Assembly (NCBI GenBank): GCA_002104935.1
Contig: MCGT01000026.1
Coordinates: forward strand, 248,001-312,000
Direction of reading: 5' to 3'
From: Hesseltinella vesiculosa
Lineage: Eukaryota > Mucoromycota > Mucoromycetes > Mucorales > Cunninghamellaceae
Length of the DNA stretch: 64,000 nt
The notes below the pieces were generated by a model. The model saw nothing but the letters and a program-made list of their open reading frames with translations. It was not told the DNA's origin and did no database searches. The translations under genes and the position numbers were made by a program. This document shows, piece after piece, positions 20,829 to 32,884 of the stretch (the stretch's first letter is position 1; each line of letters starts with the position of its first letter).

Positions 20829-23800
20829 ATGGCGACGGGAAAACAGCAGCAATATCAAACCATTCCCGATTATGAAAGAGGTGGCAGTGGGCCATCACTC
20901 ACGCCATCCTCCAACCAAAGCTGGCTGAGACGAGCAAAGCGCCCTGCCCTGTACCTGTTCTTGGGCTTGGTGGTCGTTGCCTTGGTGGTGACTGTCTCGC
21001 TCGGCTTCTTTGTCCCTCATCCCAAACACCCTACCCCTTGGCAGCGCCAGCCTGTCAAGGCTGGTATTACTGTTCAAGCTCAACAAGAAGGCATTGCCAA
21101 ATGTGAAGCCATTCAAGCTCCCCGTGTGGACAATGTCCCTCGTCCCGATCGTGTCAACCCAAGAGGCCTAGGCGTCCAGCCCGTGTTGCTGACCAATGCC
21201 AACGTATGGGATGGCGAAGGTGGTGTTCTTGAGCAAGTCCAAGTCCTCTTGGTCGATGGTGTCGTCAGCAACGTCGCCAAATCCATCCACTCCTACCCCA
21301 AGCACACCAAAGTCATTGACGTCAAGGGCCATATCGTGTCTCCAGGTTTGGTCGACATGCACTCGTGAGTGACTCAAACAAAAAAAAAAAAGTGCATTGT
21401 TTGATTTTTTTTTTCCTTTCCCAGGCACATTGGCGTTGATTCATGGCCTGGATTGTGGGCTACCGACGATACCAATGAAATGACCAGTCCCATCACGCCA
21501 TTTGTCCGCTCCATCGACGGTTTCAACCCCTCGGACAAAGCCATCCGAATTGTTGCCTCTGGAGGCGTCACATCCGTCCTGGTTCTCCCTGGCAGCGGCA
21601 ACTTGATTGGCGGTGAGGCTTTTGCCTTCAAGCTGCGTCATGTGAACACCACTAGCAATGAAGACATGCTCGTGCAGGCTCATATTGACCAAACCCAAGA
21701 ACGCCGCTGGCGCTACGAAAAACATGCCTGTGGCGAGAACGCAAAGGTACGAGAAAAAAAAAAGCAACAGCTTTTTAGAATTGACCACCCTCCTTTCTCT
21801 CTACCATAGCGTGTTTACGGTGAACTTGGCCAAATTCCCTCTACTCGTTTGGGTGAAGGGTTCTTGTTCCGCAAAGCCTATGATCAAGCTACCAAATTGC
21901 GCCAAGCCCAAGACGACTGGTGCGCTGCTGCACAACGAAGCCCTGCTCGCTTGGAATCACGCTTCCCTGAAGTCTTGGAATTGGAAGCGTTGGTGGCTAT
22001 TCTGCGTGGTGATGTGCGTTTGAATGTGCATTGCTATGAAACACATGACCTGGAAGCTTTCCTCCGTCACTCCTTTGAGTACAACTTCACTGTTGCCGCT
22101 TTCCACCATGCCCTTGATGCTTACCGTGTGCCTGATATCCTCAAGCGAGCCCCCAACAACATCACCATTGCCACCTTTGCTGACCACTGGTAGGTATAAA
22201 AGAGAGCGAAAAAAAATCTCGCCCCCACAGACTCTGACCTTCTCTATCAGGGGTTACAAGAAGGAAGCTTTCCAAGGCTCACCCAAGGCACCAAGAATCC
22301 TCTTGGACGCCGGGATCCCTGTTGCTCTGAAGAGTGACCACCCTGTGCTGAACTCGCAGCATCTGCTGTTTGAAGCTGCCAAAGCCCACCATTATGGCTT
22401 GACTGAACAAGAAGCCTTCCAGGCTGTGACCTCGGTGCCAGCTCGTGCCATGGGTCTTGACCACCGTGTGGGTTCACTCAAGATCGGTTATGATGCTGAT
22501 GTTGTGATCTGGGACCGCTCTCCTTTGGAACTGGGTGCTGCTCCTTTGCAAGTGTTTGTTGATGGCGTCCCCTTGTTTGACGAACCTGTCATTGAATCCC
22601 CTGAACAAAAAGTTGCTGCTACACCTGCCACCGAATCTCTTGTCAAGGATCCATCCAACAACGGTGTTAACTCCTTCGTGCTCACCAACATTGGCCGCAA
22701 CTTTTTGGACGGCGATGCCTCGACCATTGTGGTGGAGCAAGGCAAGATCGTGTGCCAAGGCGAGTGCGCCCAAGCTCTGACTGGTGACCTTCCTTCCATT
22801 AATCTCCAAGGCGGCTATGTCGTTCCCGTAAGCTGCCCCGATTCCATCACCAGCCATTGTTACTTATTTTACACATCATGCTAGGGTTTTGTTGCTGTCG
22901 GTTCATCTTTGGGTCTTGTTGAAATCTCCAGTGAAGACTCTACCGGTGATGGCGTCATTGCCGCTAGCACTTCACAAGATCCCAAGCAAATTGTTGAAGC
23001 TGTGGACGGTATCAAATTGGGCACACGTCATTTGGAAGAAGCCTACAAGGGCGGTATCTTGTCTGCCATCACGGCCCCCATGTCCTCTAACGTGGTCCTT
23101 GGCGTCAGTGCTGCCTTCAAGACAGGTGGTTCTTCCGGTAAAAAAAAAAAAAACAAGTGAACGTGATGGGTGGGCATTGACTCTTTCTTCTTAGTGCTGA
23201 CGGACGGTACACTGATCAACCCTCACGTGGCTTTGCATGTGCAAATCGGAAATGCTGCCAAGTCTGCCAGCTTCCCATCGGTGTCGACGCAAATCCAATT
23301 TTTGCGCCGCATCTTGCAGGAAAACAAGGAAGCCGAAAATGCTTATGGCGAAGCTGCTCGCGGCGACATCCCCACCATTGTTCAAGTGAATGGCAAGGAC
23401 GAAATTGCCACGTTGCTGCGCCTGAAGCAACAGATTCCTTCGTGGCAGCCCGTGATCCTAGGTGGCACTGAAGCCTATCTGTTGGCTGAACATCTGGCCA
23501 AGGCGAAGATCCCTGTCATCCTGTCGCCTGCCCTGTGCACTCCCGGTGACTATGAACAACAACACTGCTTGACGGGTGCTCCTCTGACCAACGAAACCGC
23601 TGCCCACGTGCTTCACCGTCATGGCGTCAAGATCGGTCTTGGTGTGGTTGACGATGGCTTGGCCCGCAATCTGGTGTGGGATGCCGGCTGGCTTGCCTCG
23701 ACGTCCAAGGACCACCAGCTCACCGAAGACGATGCCATCCGCTTTGTGTCCACTAACCTCCAGGAAATCTTCTACGGCACGCGTCTCGGCCAAGCCGCCT

Positions 23801-23910
23801 TGCAAAATGACTTCACTGTGTATTCTGGCCATCCTTTCGATATGACCAGCCAGCTGGTTCTTGTCCATACCCAAGAAAATGGCCTCGAATGGGTCTCGTC
23901 TGTGGTGTAA
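20829..23910 (+). CDS. Membrane-anchored tandem amidohydrolase-like protein
   Basis: Six exons (20829-21364, 21425-21746, 21810-22189, 22251-22827, 22885-23137, 23195-23910) give 927 codons. A cytosolic tail of about 36 residues is followed by one hydrophobic helix (YLFLGLVVVALVVTVSLGFF), predicting a type II membrane protein. The first amidohydrolase domain keeps the metal site: GLVDMHSHIG, then FHHALDAY and SDHPVLNS, ending GYDADVVIWD. A second, related domain starts at about residue 600 (VLTNIGRNFLDGD) but reads GFVAVGSSLGL where the HxH should be, so it looks catalytically dead. Substrate is unknown; the family hydrolyses amides of imidazolonepropionase type. It could be vacuolar or secretory-pathway located. 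Confidence 0.8.
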
Positions 23911-24136
23911 TAAATAATCCTGTTTCATATGTGGAAAATGTGGAACGACTACGTAAAGGGTGAACATGAACTTGCAGATGTTTTATTACAACATGAGAAA
24001 AAACAAAGATTTTTTTGAAAGGTCACCAAAAATGAACGGTAGGGCTAAGCAAAGGGGTAAAAACTGAAATGACTTGATGATCAAAACAGGCCAAAAAAAA
24101 AAAAAAAAAAGGCGATTTGGGAAGGAAAGAGGTGGG

Positions 24137-24595
24137 CTACTGCTGGGGCTGTTGGAGCACAAGGGATGGAGCCTTTTTGCTAACCTGCACAAACGAGTCG
24201 AACATGCCATAGAGCGCAGGCATGCCTTGATCCATGTATTGCTGGCCCACGTACAGACAAAGAATGATCATCAGGGCTATAATGCTGAATCGAACAAAAT
24301 TGTAGACTAGGCGGAAGATACCTCGGACGGTGGCCATGATGATGGAGAAAAGGATATATAACACGACCAGCGCCAAAAAGACAGGGATGATATTGGATTG
24401 CACAGGCAAGGACACAAACTTGTCATAGTACAGTTGGATGCCGTCAGGGCAAAGCTGGTAGATGGTGGCGCCGGCAGCTGTCAAGGAAGTTGCCACAGCG
24501 GCTGGCGTAGGTAGCAATGTGATGTTGAATGCTAAGGCTTGGTTGTACAGCAAAGAGTAGAATTGATTCACTGTTTGAGCAATGACGACGTCCAT
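24137..24595 (-). CDS. Apq12-like nuclear-envelope/ER membrane protein
   Basis: A single exon of 152 codons. A hydrophobic stretch at about residues 68-112 (PVFLALVVLYILFSIIMATV then FSIIALMIILCLYVG) makes two closely spaced membrane passes. It is preceded by an amphipathic, lumenal-looking N-terminus with one NIT glycosylation site. Length and layout resemble fungal Apq12, which acts in nuclear pore assembly and membrane fluidity at the ER/nuclear envelope. The match is on architecture more than on residues, so the name is tentative. An in-frame upstream ATG at 24715 reads through a poly-Phe tract and was rejected. It is divergent from TOM20. Confidence 0.5.
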   Translation of the reverse strand: MDVVIAQTVNQFYSLLYNQALAFNITLLPTPAAVATSLTAAGATIYQLCPDGIQLYYDKFVSLPVQSNIIPVFLALVVLYILFSIIMATVRGIFRLVYNFVRFSIIALMIILCLYVGQQYMDQGMPALYGMFDSFVQVSKKAPSLVLQQPQQ

Positions 24596-24651
24596 GTTTG
24601 GAAAGTGAGAAGAGAAAGGGAAAACACGACTTGGTTTATTGTTCAACAACG

Positions 24652-24682
<31 letters not shown>

Positions 24683-24773
24683 CCTCGGGCGGAGTAGAAA
24701 ATTTTTTTTGGACAAGAAAAAAAAAAGTAGCCAGGGCCTTTTTTTTTATTTTTCCTTTGCATTCTGTCACAAT
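24596..24773. promoter_or_regulatory. Divergent promoter between APQ12-like and TOM20
   Basis: A 178-bp spacer between head-to-head start codons, with a 26-nt A run followed by shorter T runs. No factor site was recognised. Confidence 0.4.
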
Positions 24774-25502
24774 ATGAACAATCGATCTGTTGCTCTGTAT
24801 GCAGCTGGTGCTGCTGCCGTTGTAGGCGTCTCTTTTCTCTTTTACTTTGATTACAAAAGACGCAACAATCCCGATTTCCGTCGTAAACTGAGTAAGTTGC
24901 TCGGGATTTTAGGTTTCTTTTTTTTTTTTTTTTGGCAGACTTCATGTTAATCACTAGCCTCGTCATTGCTGAATGACTTGCATCCCTGTGCTCTGCTGAC
25001 CGACTTTTCTTTCTTTGTAGAACGCGATCGTAAGAAGGCTGCCAAGCTTGCCAAGCAAACTGAAGAAGACGACAAGCAGACCATGATCAAACTGATTGAA
25101 CATGTCATTGTGTCGGCTGCCCGAGAACAATATCCCAAAACACCCGAAGAAATGGAAAAGTTCTTTATGACCCAAGTGGCTGAAGGTGAAAGCCTGTGCG
25201 CTCAAGGTAAGCTTATTCTTGTTCATTCTTTCTGGGAAGCTCACTCCTTATTTTTGCAGGCGAAGCTCACTACAATGATGCCGTCCTTCCCTTCTACAAG
25301 GCTCTCAAGGTGTACCCTGCTCCCGAAGAATTGCTTCAAATCTATCAAAAGACGCTTCCCGAAGCTGTGTTTAGCATTGTCATGAACATCTTGGCTATCG
25401 AGGTAATACTAGAGATAAATCGGCCGAGCGCCGCTGACGCCTTTGTTTCTGTAGCAACAAGCCCGTGAAGCCCAAGGCGGTGCGGACATTCCTATTGAAT
25501 AA
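24774..25502 (+). CDS. TOM20: Mitochondrial import receptor Tom20
   Basis: Four exons (24774-24891, 25021-25206, 25260-25402, 25455-25502) give 164 codons. An N-terminal membrane anchor (ALYAAGAAAVVGVSFLFYFDY) is followed by a basic region, then a charged helix (KKAAKLAKQTEEDDK). The TPR-like receptor domain contains FFMTQVAEGESLCAQG and EAHYNDAVLPFYKALKVYP, with the closing YQKTLPEAVF. This matches fungal Tom20, the outer-membrane receptor for presequences. The C-terminus is acidic and Gly-rich (EAQGGADIPIE), as in relatives. Confidence 0.93.
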
Positions 25503-25800
25503 ACCCGCCCACCCATACAACCGGAGCACCTTCTCCTTTGCGCCTCCCATTTCACATAGATTGTATCAGTTTAGAAACCTACCACCCTACCACCATCCTC
25601 CCGTTGCATCAAAGTGTATATGTTTTTTAGTCGACGAGGAATGAAGCCAACAATAAAACCACCTTTTTATATAATCGATGGCGTGTATTTACAGTACTGC
25701 AGGCAAAAAAAAAAAGGGGGGGTAATTAAATAGCTTAATTATATGTATTCACAAAAATTATTCACAAGAGGAGGAGGTTGGGGCAAAATAAGAAAGGGAA

Positions 25801-26912
25801 TCAAGGACGACGGCGGGAAGATTTGGATCGTTTCTTGCGCCGAGGCAGAGGTTTTGAGGTTGGGTCATCGTGTTTTGTAAGACTGGATGCTCGATCTTGC
25901 TGTTTCCTGGGTCGTAATCGTTGTTGCCAGGAAGAGCCCCAGTCATCATCACTATGCCTTGGCGATAATGGTGTGACATTCCGACTCGGTGTAGAAGGGT
26001 GTGAGCTTTCTTTGATGGACTCTATGAAAAAGCTGTCAGGACATTTGCGGCCAGGCTGGTAGACGCCTTTGTGTTTTACCTTTGTCGGTGATGTGGTAGT
26101 CGCATGGGGAGGATTCGGGTGATGAGGCGACAGGGGAAGGGAGTGGTGATGAGATGGATTTTTCAGATGTCGGCGTGGGAGAGTGGCAAGGCGAGGTTTG
26201 GTCTTGGTCGTCCCAGAACAAATGCAAAGGAGGCACCTCTCTCTGGAGAAGTTGCTGCAACTGCTCTTGGAAATGATCCGATGATGGTGGATTGTAGGCC
26301 GTTTGTGGGTTGAAGCTGGGAGAAGCTGGTAAGGAATCTGCTGAGGCTTCACTTGAATGGGAGCGTTCCCCTCTGTCTTTCAAGCGCTAAAAAAAAAAAA
26401 AAAAAAAAGGAGTGGTCAAACCAGGGATTTCAGTCTTCTAAAACCTTTGGGCTGAGTGAGACCCTGGTCACCGTCTTTTACCTGCTCAAACGATCTAGGT
26501 TTGCTGAAGGTGATGAAATAGAAAATAAAAAGGTTCTGAGCTGACTGCCAAGGCTGTGGATTTGGTCCCTCTTATCAGTGGGGAAACTTACTAGGACGCA
26601 GGTATACTATCAAGTAGAAAAAAGAACAAGACATGTCAGTGGTTGCGGTTTACATGCGGGATGTTGAGAATGTCCCACTTACTTGACAGGTCTGAAGCGC
26701 TGCTGATGGGGTGCGGGAGGGGGACTTCTTAGAGACGATGTGGTTCTTCGGCTGGAGTGCAATGGACTTTGTGTCGGTGAGGTAGATGCAGATGTTGATA
26801 ATGGCGAAGGAGTGGGGTTGGATGATGAAGCGCTATCAGAAATGGAGTTTGTCGATTCATCGCTATCTTCGTCATCAGATGTGGTTGGATGATTATGTTT
26901 CCTTTGTCCCAT
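25801..26912 (-). CDS. Disordered Ser/Pro-rich protein with basic C-terminus, unknown
   Basis: Five exons (26912-26683, 26606-26592, 26503-26482, 26386-26080, 26021-25801) give 264 codons. The N-terminus is acidic and Ser-rich (TSDDEDSDESTNSISDSASS). The middle is Ser/Pro/Gln-rich (HFQEQLQQLLQREVPPLHLF), and the C-terminus ends in a bipartite basic cluster (RRKKRSKSSRRRP) that could be a nuclear localisation signal. Many SP and TP pairs suggest proline-directed phosphorylation. Exons 2 and 3 are only 15 and 22 nt. I recognise no family. A regulatory or cell-cycle role is conceivable but not shown. Confidence 0.6.
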
Positions 26913-27334
26913 TCAAACATGCATTAAAATAAAGATAGCAAAGTGTCAATGTTTGCAATGCAAGACGACAACTCGAAGCAGAAAGAGGAAGGTATTTTTA
27001 TTTTTTTTAGTTTTTTTAATTTTTCACACTCCTTCGAAGCGTCGATGGCACTAAAAAAAACGGGTCCGTTTCCGCTCTTGTGTCTCCATGATTTTACGCC
27101 AACGCAAGAATGCAGGTACCACCCCTTGGAACAAGTGGTTGCCCTTTTACTTGCCTTTGTGGATGTCTTGATTTGATTGAAATCGAAACAGCGGACGTTA
27201 CACCGGTATTTCCGCTAGGCGATGAATTATGCCGCTTTTTTTTTATTTAGCGTAGGATGAAATGCGAATGAAAAAAAAAATGTTTCATAAAAAAAAAGAG
27301 TATCTATGGGTAGAGATTGTTTGTTTCTGGTTTT
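26913..27334. other. Intergenic region
   Basis: A/T-rich spacer between two minus-strand genes, with several A and T runs at 27000-27300. It should hold the promoter of the Ser/Pro-rich gene and the 3' end of the permease gene. No other feature was seen. Confidence 0.4.
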
Positions 27335-29633
27335 TTAAGGGCGGGTGGGCGAAGGAGGGATGCTAGAAGGCAGGGTTTCGGAGATGGAGTGGTCATTGTC
27401 CATATCGCTCTTGACAAAGCCATTCCGAACACGATCCAGTTCGTCACGGATTTCCTGTTCTTCTTCGGCCAAGCTGGTGGTGCCCCATTCTTGAGGCACC
27501 ACCAAATTCAGAAAGATGGCCATGATCGAGCCAATGCAGTAGCAGGTGCTGACCAGCGTCTTGATGGCACTCAGGAAGCCAGCCCACGCTCCGTTCGTGC
27601 CCGAGTAGGTCAGCACATAGTTGAACCAGCCTGTACAAAGAGAGAAAGGTCAGCAAGGACACCCGACTCTTCTGTTTTCTTACGAGGCGTCAATAGCACA
27701 CCCAAGCCCAGAGCCAAGGAGCATGAAACGATGAAGCGATCGCGGCGTGTCCATTTCAAGTAGGCCAGGATGCGGATACCTGACACAGTGACGGAAGCAA
27801 ACAAAAAGGCATTCATGCCACCCAACACCGAGGCAGGGATGGTCAAGAACACGGCAGACACTTTGCCAAAAATACCGTAGAGCAACACAAACAGGCAGCA
27901 GAAATAGCCAGCCACTCGGTTAGCACATCTAGGTAAGAGCAAAGGGGAAAAAAGCCATTCAGCACCGCCTGGTTCTTGTAACCTTGATGGCTCTTTTTTT
28001 CTCTTTACCTAGAGGCAGCAATGATGGTGTTGTTTTGAGCAAAACACACTTGAGGCGTAATGGTCATACAGGCAGCAAGCAGGGAGCAGAAGCCGTCGGC
28101 CAGCAAACCACCTTGCAGGCGGCCTTCAAAAGCCGGCCCTTCCACTTCAACCCCCGATACATCGCAAGTGGCCGTGATGTCACCTATAAAGTTGGAGGGT
28201 GAGCATGCTAAAAAATGATCAAAAACGTGTAGCGTTTACCAATGCTTTCCAGGAGATTGTCCAAGTACACAATTAAGAAGGGGATGATGGATGGACCATA
28301 GACAGAGATGGGGAAGGTTTTCACCCAAACAAACGTGATTGGAGGTGCCATAGTAATGGAGCTTGAGTCAACATAGCCGGTAGCAGCAGCAATGATCGTG
28401 CCTACAATCAAACCAATGACGATCTATATAGGGAGAAGTCAGGGTCCGTTGTCTGTGGTGCGGGCCAGTGGATGTTTACCTGGCAGTTTTTCATAAAGGC
28501 CGAGCCAAAGAATTCAATGAGAATGATGGTGGCAAACACCGAAAGACCCTGCGCAAAAAAAAAAAAAAAAAAAAGTGGAAAGTGAGCCAAAAAAAAAAAA
28601 AAAAAAACGTCGGCAGAGTCTTACCAGACCAAGGTATTCGGGGCTTCCCCAAGGCAGAGCGTGAGGAGCGTCGATGTTGGGACATTTGCTGAAAAAGCCG
28701 GAAGCAGGGCGGGCACTGCAAGGACCGGCGCCACCAGCCCAGTCTTGAAGAGCTGTGCTGATGACTGAGCAGCCAATGAGCAGAATGGTGGTACCCGACA
28801 CGATAGGAGGGAACAGGCGCCGGATGGTCTTGGGAGGCAAAAAGGAAATCCCAATTTCAAATAGACTGCACACCATCGAGGTGCCAAGGATGGCGCCCCA
28901 GGCCTGGCGACAGGGCAAATAGTTGACAGAGCCGTCAGGAAGCATTTCGGTAGGGCAGTAGCCAGTGTTGTACATGTTGGAGATCACAGCTTGGGTGGCG
29001 GCAATCGAGGCAAAGTTGGGCCCGATCACACTAAGCAAGCCGGTGCCCAGGTAATACCGAGACCTGAACAGTCTGAAGCGAGTGATTTGGATGGCGGACA
29101 TGATGGCAGATGTGATCAAAGCGGCCGAAAGCAAGTACTGTTTGTCGTCAGCCTCCAGGTTCAACGAGCCGGATCCGGTACCTGACATCAGCAAAATAGG
29201 CGAGACGATACCGCTGATCTGTTAAAAAAAAAAAAATAAAGGTTGGTGTCCCTGGGATCAAAAGAGAGAGCGAGGGGGTATACCATGGCCAAGCTGGAGA
29301 AAAAATAAGAGTCAGAGATACTAAATCTTTCATGAGTGTGGTGTACCTGTGCTGGAAACCAAGGACAATGGCCAGAGTCAAGGGCAAACGGCTATTCAGG
29401 CCCCAGAATGGAGCGTCTTTTTTTGATTTGTCCTTGATAAAGATACTTGGGAGACAGAGACCAGCCCAGTCCATGGTGCCAAACCAGCCTTCCTTGGTGG
29501 TGACCTGGCCAGCAACAACACGCCACAGTGCTGGCTCGGGTACTGGTTCGTAAGCTGTGAATTCTCGTTTGGTAGAGGCCGATGCATCTTCAGCAGCCAA
29601 TGTCGATGTCGGCGTCGTTTTGCTAGTTTCCAT
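27335..29633 (-). CDS. Uric acid-xanthine permease (NAT/NCS2 family, UapA-like)
   Basis: Eight exons (29633-29347, 29293-29284, 29218-28625, 28548-28480, 28423-28240, 28183-28009, 27928-27684, 27630-27335) give 619 codons and about 12-14 membrane segments. The QHSLAM motif at the end of the first segment, the GSGSLNLEADDKQYL loop, and QNNTIIAASRCANR late in the protein are hallmarks of UapA-type purine/H+ symporters of the plasma membrane. The usual NAT signature reads QNxGxxxxT(R/K/G). Here the Gly is replaced by Thr and the last Thr by Ser, which could change specificity. Exon 2 is only 10 nt. A Ser/Pro-rich C-terminal tail is present. Confidence 0.9.
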
Positions 29634-31421
29634 GAGGAATGTTCAATGGGCTTCCAAGCAAACAAGAAAAAAAAAAGGTGGGGAAGAAAAAAAATTTTTT
29701 TTTCATTCCCGTCATTTTTTTCTTCCCGCCACAAAATTTGCATGACCCATCTTCCTGGGTTTCTAAAAATGGAAATAAAAAGGCACATGATTTTTACTGT
29801 ACCAGCTTCCTTTGGCGCGAGCCAAATTTTTGTTGAAGCCGTGAAAAAAAATTAGCAGGCAAACAACTCGGACGAACTGACAAATTATTTTCGAGTGCGC
29901 GCGAAATTAATATCAAGTGTGTGGGAGAGTCATAGTAAATCAGGTGCGAGAACATGTTTTAATGACCGTGGTATACAGTCAAAGTAAAACCAATCTTGAC
30001 AAAACAAAAAAAAAGAAAAAGAAATCATGTTCCCCTCCCATCACCCGCAGTAATGATCACCTCTTTATTCAGATGCAGATCAAAGAAGCGTTCAGGGTGG
30101 CGAATAAAGCCTTATGTCGTGTGAAATGAGTGGCGTTTCATTACATAAATCAGGTTGAAGCCTTGGACTTTCGACGCTTGGGTTGCATGTGACATGGACA
30201 CTGTTTCTAAGGCGGAATGAACTTTGTGATACTGTATTATTAGGTTGCCTGGGGATTCCCTGTGGAAAATGGCCGATTTTTCATTTTTTTTAGCTGGGAA
30301 TCGGAGATGTCAAAACCAGAGTGGCAGAAACGTTGGCTGGGCAACCTTCACCAATCGACCTGGTTTTTTCAGAACCGTCATCATTCAAGTATGTGCATAC
30401 CCTTACAAAATTTCACATCAATCCAATCTCTCAAAAGTGCTGTGCAGCGCCTGGTTATTTTATCCATTTTGGGGGAAAAATGGTTTGGCTTCATTCAGTC
30501 TCCGCACCATCGATACCACGCCTGTGTACACTGCGAATTTGGCATCAGCGGTCTATCATCTCTTCCTTAGATGCCTGTTGGTATCGAATCCTGGCTTCAA
30601 TGATGCACGCATCAGTTTGGCTTAACAAGAGCAGCTCAAGAGGTTGGTCATTTGAAAAACTGCCGCCTCTTTTTTTTTTTTTTTCTTTTGACTTGCGTGA
30701 ACGAGACGTGGTTTCGCGTGCACTTGGGCTTACTTTTGAGCGCACTAGAAAATAATTTAGCTGCACGTCCGATTGGTTTGCCTGCTAATAAAATCATTCA
30801 CGGCTAGAATAAACCCTGGTTTGCGCCAAATGAAGGGTGGAGATCCGATAGCGATCTGAAAGATTCAACAGACATGCATGTTGACCACGTCACGCATGAT
30901 TGGAGCTGCTTTCATATCTTCGCGTCAGAAACAGTGGCATCTCGTTTGATCCTGGCGAGAACCGCCGTCCATTGCTAATTTCCAATCTCACTTGCCATAC
31001 TTGGCGCCGATCGGGCAAAAGACCTGCTCCAATTTTGGGCTGAGAGATGGGAGGAGGATGAAAAGGCTGGCTGGGTGACTTTCGCCAGAGAGATCTTTGC
31101 ACCCTCCTCATGTTTCACAAGTCACTGCACCCATGCTTGTCTATTCGTTCCATGGTGCTACAGAGCAGCCTTTTTTTTCAACAGTCCCCGGCCTGGCCAA
31201 AACGCCAGCTCACCTCAAACCGCGTGCGAATAGAATACAGTGAGATGCAGGCTAAAGATCCTACATCGCTGTTGTAAAAAAGAAGCATGCCAGGGCGACG
31301 CCGCCAGCCAGGCTTGCTATTGTTTTGTGCCTGCCTGTTAAAAATAGAAAAAGGTGGAGCGGGGTCAACAAGGTTTTCGCTTTCTTTCTCGACAAAATCT
31401 TTTATTTCCATTCACTGAACC
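29634..31421. other. Repeat-bearing intergenic region
   Basis: About 1.8 kb without a convincing gene. It holds R1 copy B at 30243-30460 and a weaker R1-like stretch near 31030-31100. T runs near 29690-29705 mark the permease leader. Short open frames here are part of the repeat. Confidence 0.5.
30243..30460 (+). repeat. Dispersed repeat family R1, copy B
   Basis: Near full-length copy in the opposite orientation to copy A. Shared blocks include GCCTGGGGATTCCCTGTGG, CGATTTTTCATTTTTTTTAG, CGTTGGCTGGGCAACCTTCA and CTCAAAAGTGCTGTGCAGCG. The inserts and substitutions relative to copy A suggest old divergence. Confidence 0.75.
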
Positions 31422-32771
31422 ATGCCCCCACTTGGCACTGATGAAAAACCAGCAGACACGGCCTACTATGAATGGCTAGGTGTGGATGTAGCAGCTGAAG
31501 AGAATGAATTGAAAAAAGCCTACAGGTAAATAGACTATGTGGACAATGCTTGCCCTGGGCGCCTTTACTGACTATTCTTTCATTGATTAGAAAGCTTGCT
31601 ATTGTAATGTATCAGCAGGGGTTCCTGCTGTATCATCGCTGACGAATAAGTGAGTTATTGACCCGAGATGTTCGTTTTGATCGTTTGTAGAAATACCATC
31701 CTGACAAGAATCCTTCGCCGGAAGCTGAGGAAAAGGTACAAGGTCTTCCAAGTTGTCACTTGACTCACTGTTGGTTATTTATAGTTCAAAGAAATAGCTG
31801 AAGCCTACCAAGTGCTGTCGGATCCGCAGTTGCGCGCTCATTACAACAAATATGGCAAGGACAAGGACTTGGCACCTGCCAACATTGATCCTAAGCAAAT
31901 GTTCCAAGAGACCTTTGGCGGGGATGCTTTTCGAAGTAGGTAAAGGAGCGGGAAAAAAGTAGCCCAGGGCATTGATAGATCTATTTTGAAGGTTTGATTG
32001 GCGACCTTGCGATGGGAGATCTGTTTTCAGAAAGCATGGAGGAATCTACGGCGGAAGCGACGGAGGAAGGCAAGAAGCAGCTGAGCAAGGAACAGATGGA
32101 AAAGATGAAGCTTGCGCAACAGGAACGAGTCAAGAAGCTGGCGGATATCTTGGTGCACAAGCTGACGGTGTACACAAGCGGGACGGGCGATGAAGCTGCC
32201 ACCAGTACCTTCCAGGAACAGATCATGGTGGAGGCCGAAAAGCTCAAGTCCGAGAGCTATGGACTGGAGCTGCTGCACACCATTGGTTATGTGTACAGCA
32301 GCAAAGCAAAGCACTACTTGGGCCTCAAGGGTGGCGAGCTGCCTAGCATTTTCTTGGGCTTCAAGCAAAAGAAGCACATTGTCAAGGAGCTGTGGACCAC
32401 GTTGAAATCAGCCATGGAGATCCAACAAGCAGCGGAAATGATGGCGCGCGCGGAGGAAGCTGGGCTGGATGATGCTGGCAAGATGAAACTGGAAGAGGAA
32501 GTCAGCACAAAAGCTTACAAGGCTCTGTGGCAAACGTCCAAATTTGAGATTGAAGCAACTCTGCGCCAAGTGTGTGATGCTGTGCTGGAAGACAAGGTCA
32601 GATGCAGGAAGACAAAACGGACATTCATTTTTTTTTTTTTTTTCCTAGGCGGTGCCCAGCAAGATTCGATACAAACGAGCCGAAGCCCTGCGGATGGTAG
32701 GCAACATCTACAAGAACGTGCAAGAAGACAAGCCGGTTTCGGAGGTGTTGGCGGCTATGAAAAAGAACTAG
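31422..32771 (+). CDS. DnaJ/Hsp40 co-chaperone with DnaJ-X domain (Caj1/Djp1 group)
   Basis: Six exons (31422-31525, 31591-31603, 31691-31735, 31785-31935, 31992-32596, 32649-32771) give 346 codons. The J domain is at about residues 12-75 with the KYHPDKN motif that stimulates Hsp70 ATPase. The DnaJ-X region starts at [15 protein letters not shown] and carries helical segments through [17 protein letters not shown]. There is no Gly/Phe-rich or zinc domain, as in Caj1/Djp1, which act in protein targeting to peroxisomes or mitochondria. Exon 2 is only 13 nt. Intron 4 uses an AAG acceptor and intron 5 a weak GTCAGA donor. Both were chosen by frame and family alignment. Confidence 0.85.
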
Positions 32772-32884
32772 CCTCGCGCAAACCCTACCGCATAAAGATA
32801 GATTCCCTCTTTCCTTTCCAGTCATTAAATTTTATAGGGAAAAATCCAAGAAGAGATTGGGTTATTTATTATGGTCAAATCCAT

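Noticed and set aside
31979..31991. Upstream acceptor (GATAG) for DnaJ exon 5 that would add IYFEG
   Set aside because: It does not fit the phase left by exon 4. The AAG acceptor at 31991 aligns with the FGGxxFxxLIG motif of the family.
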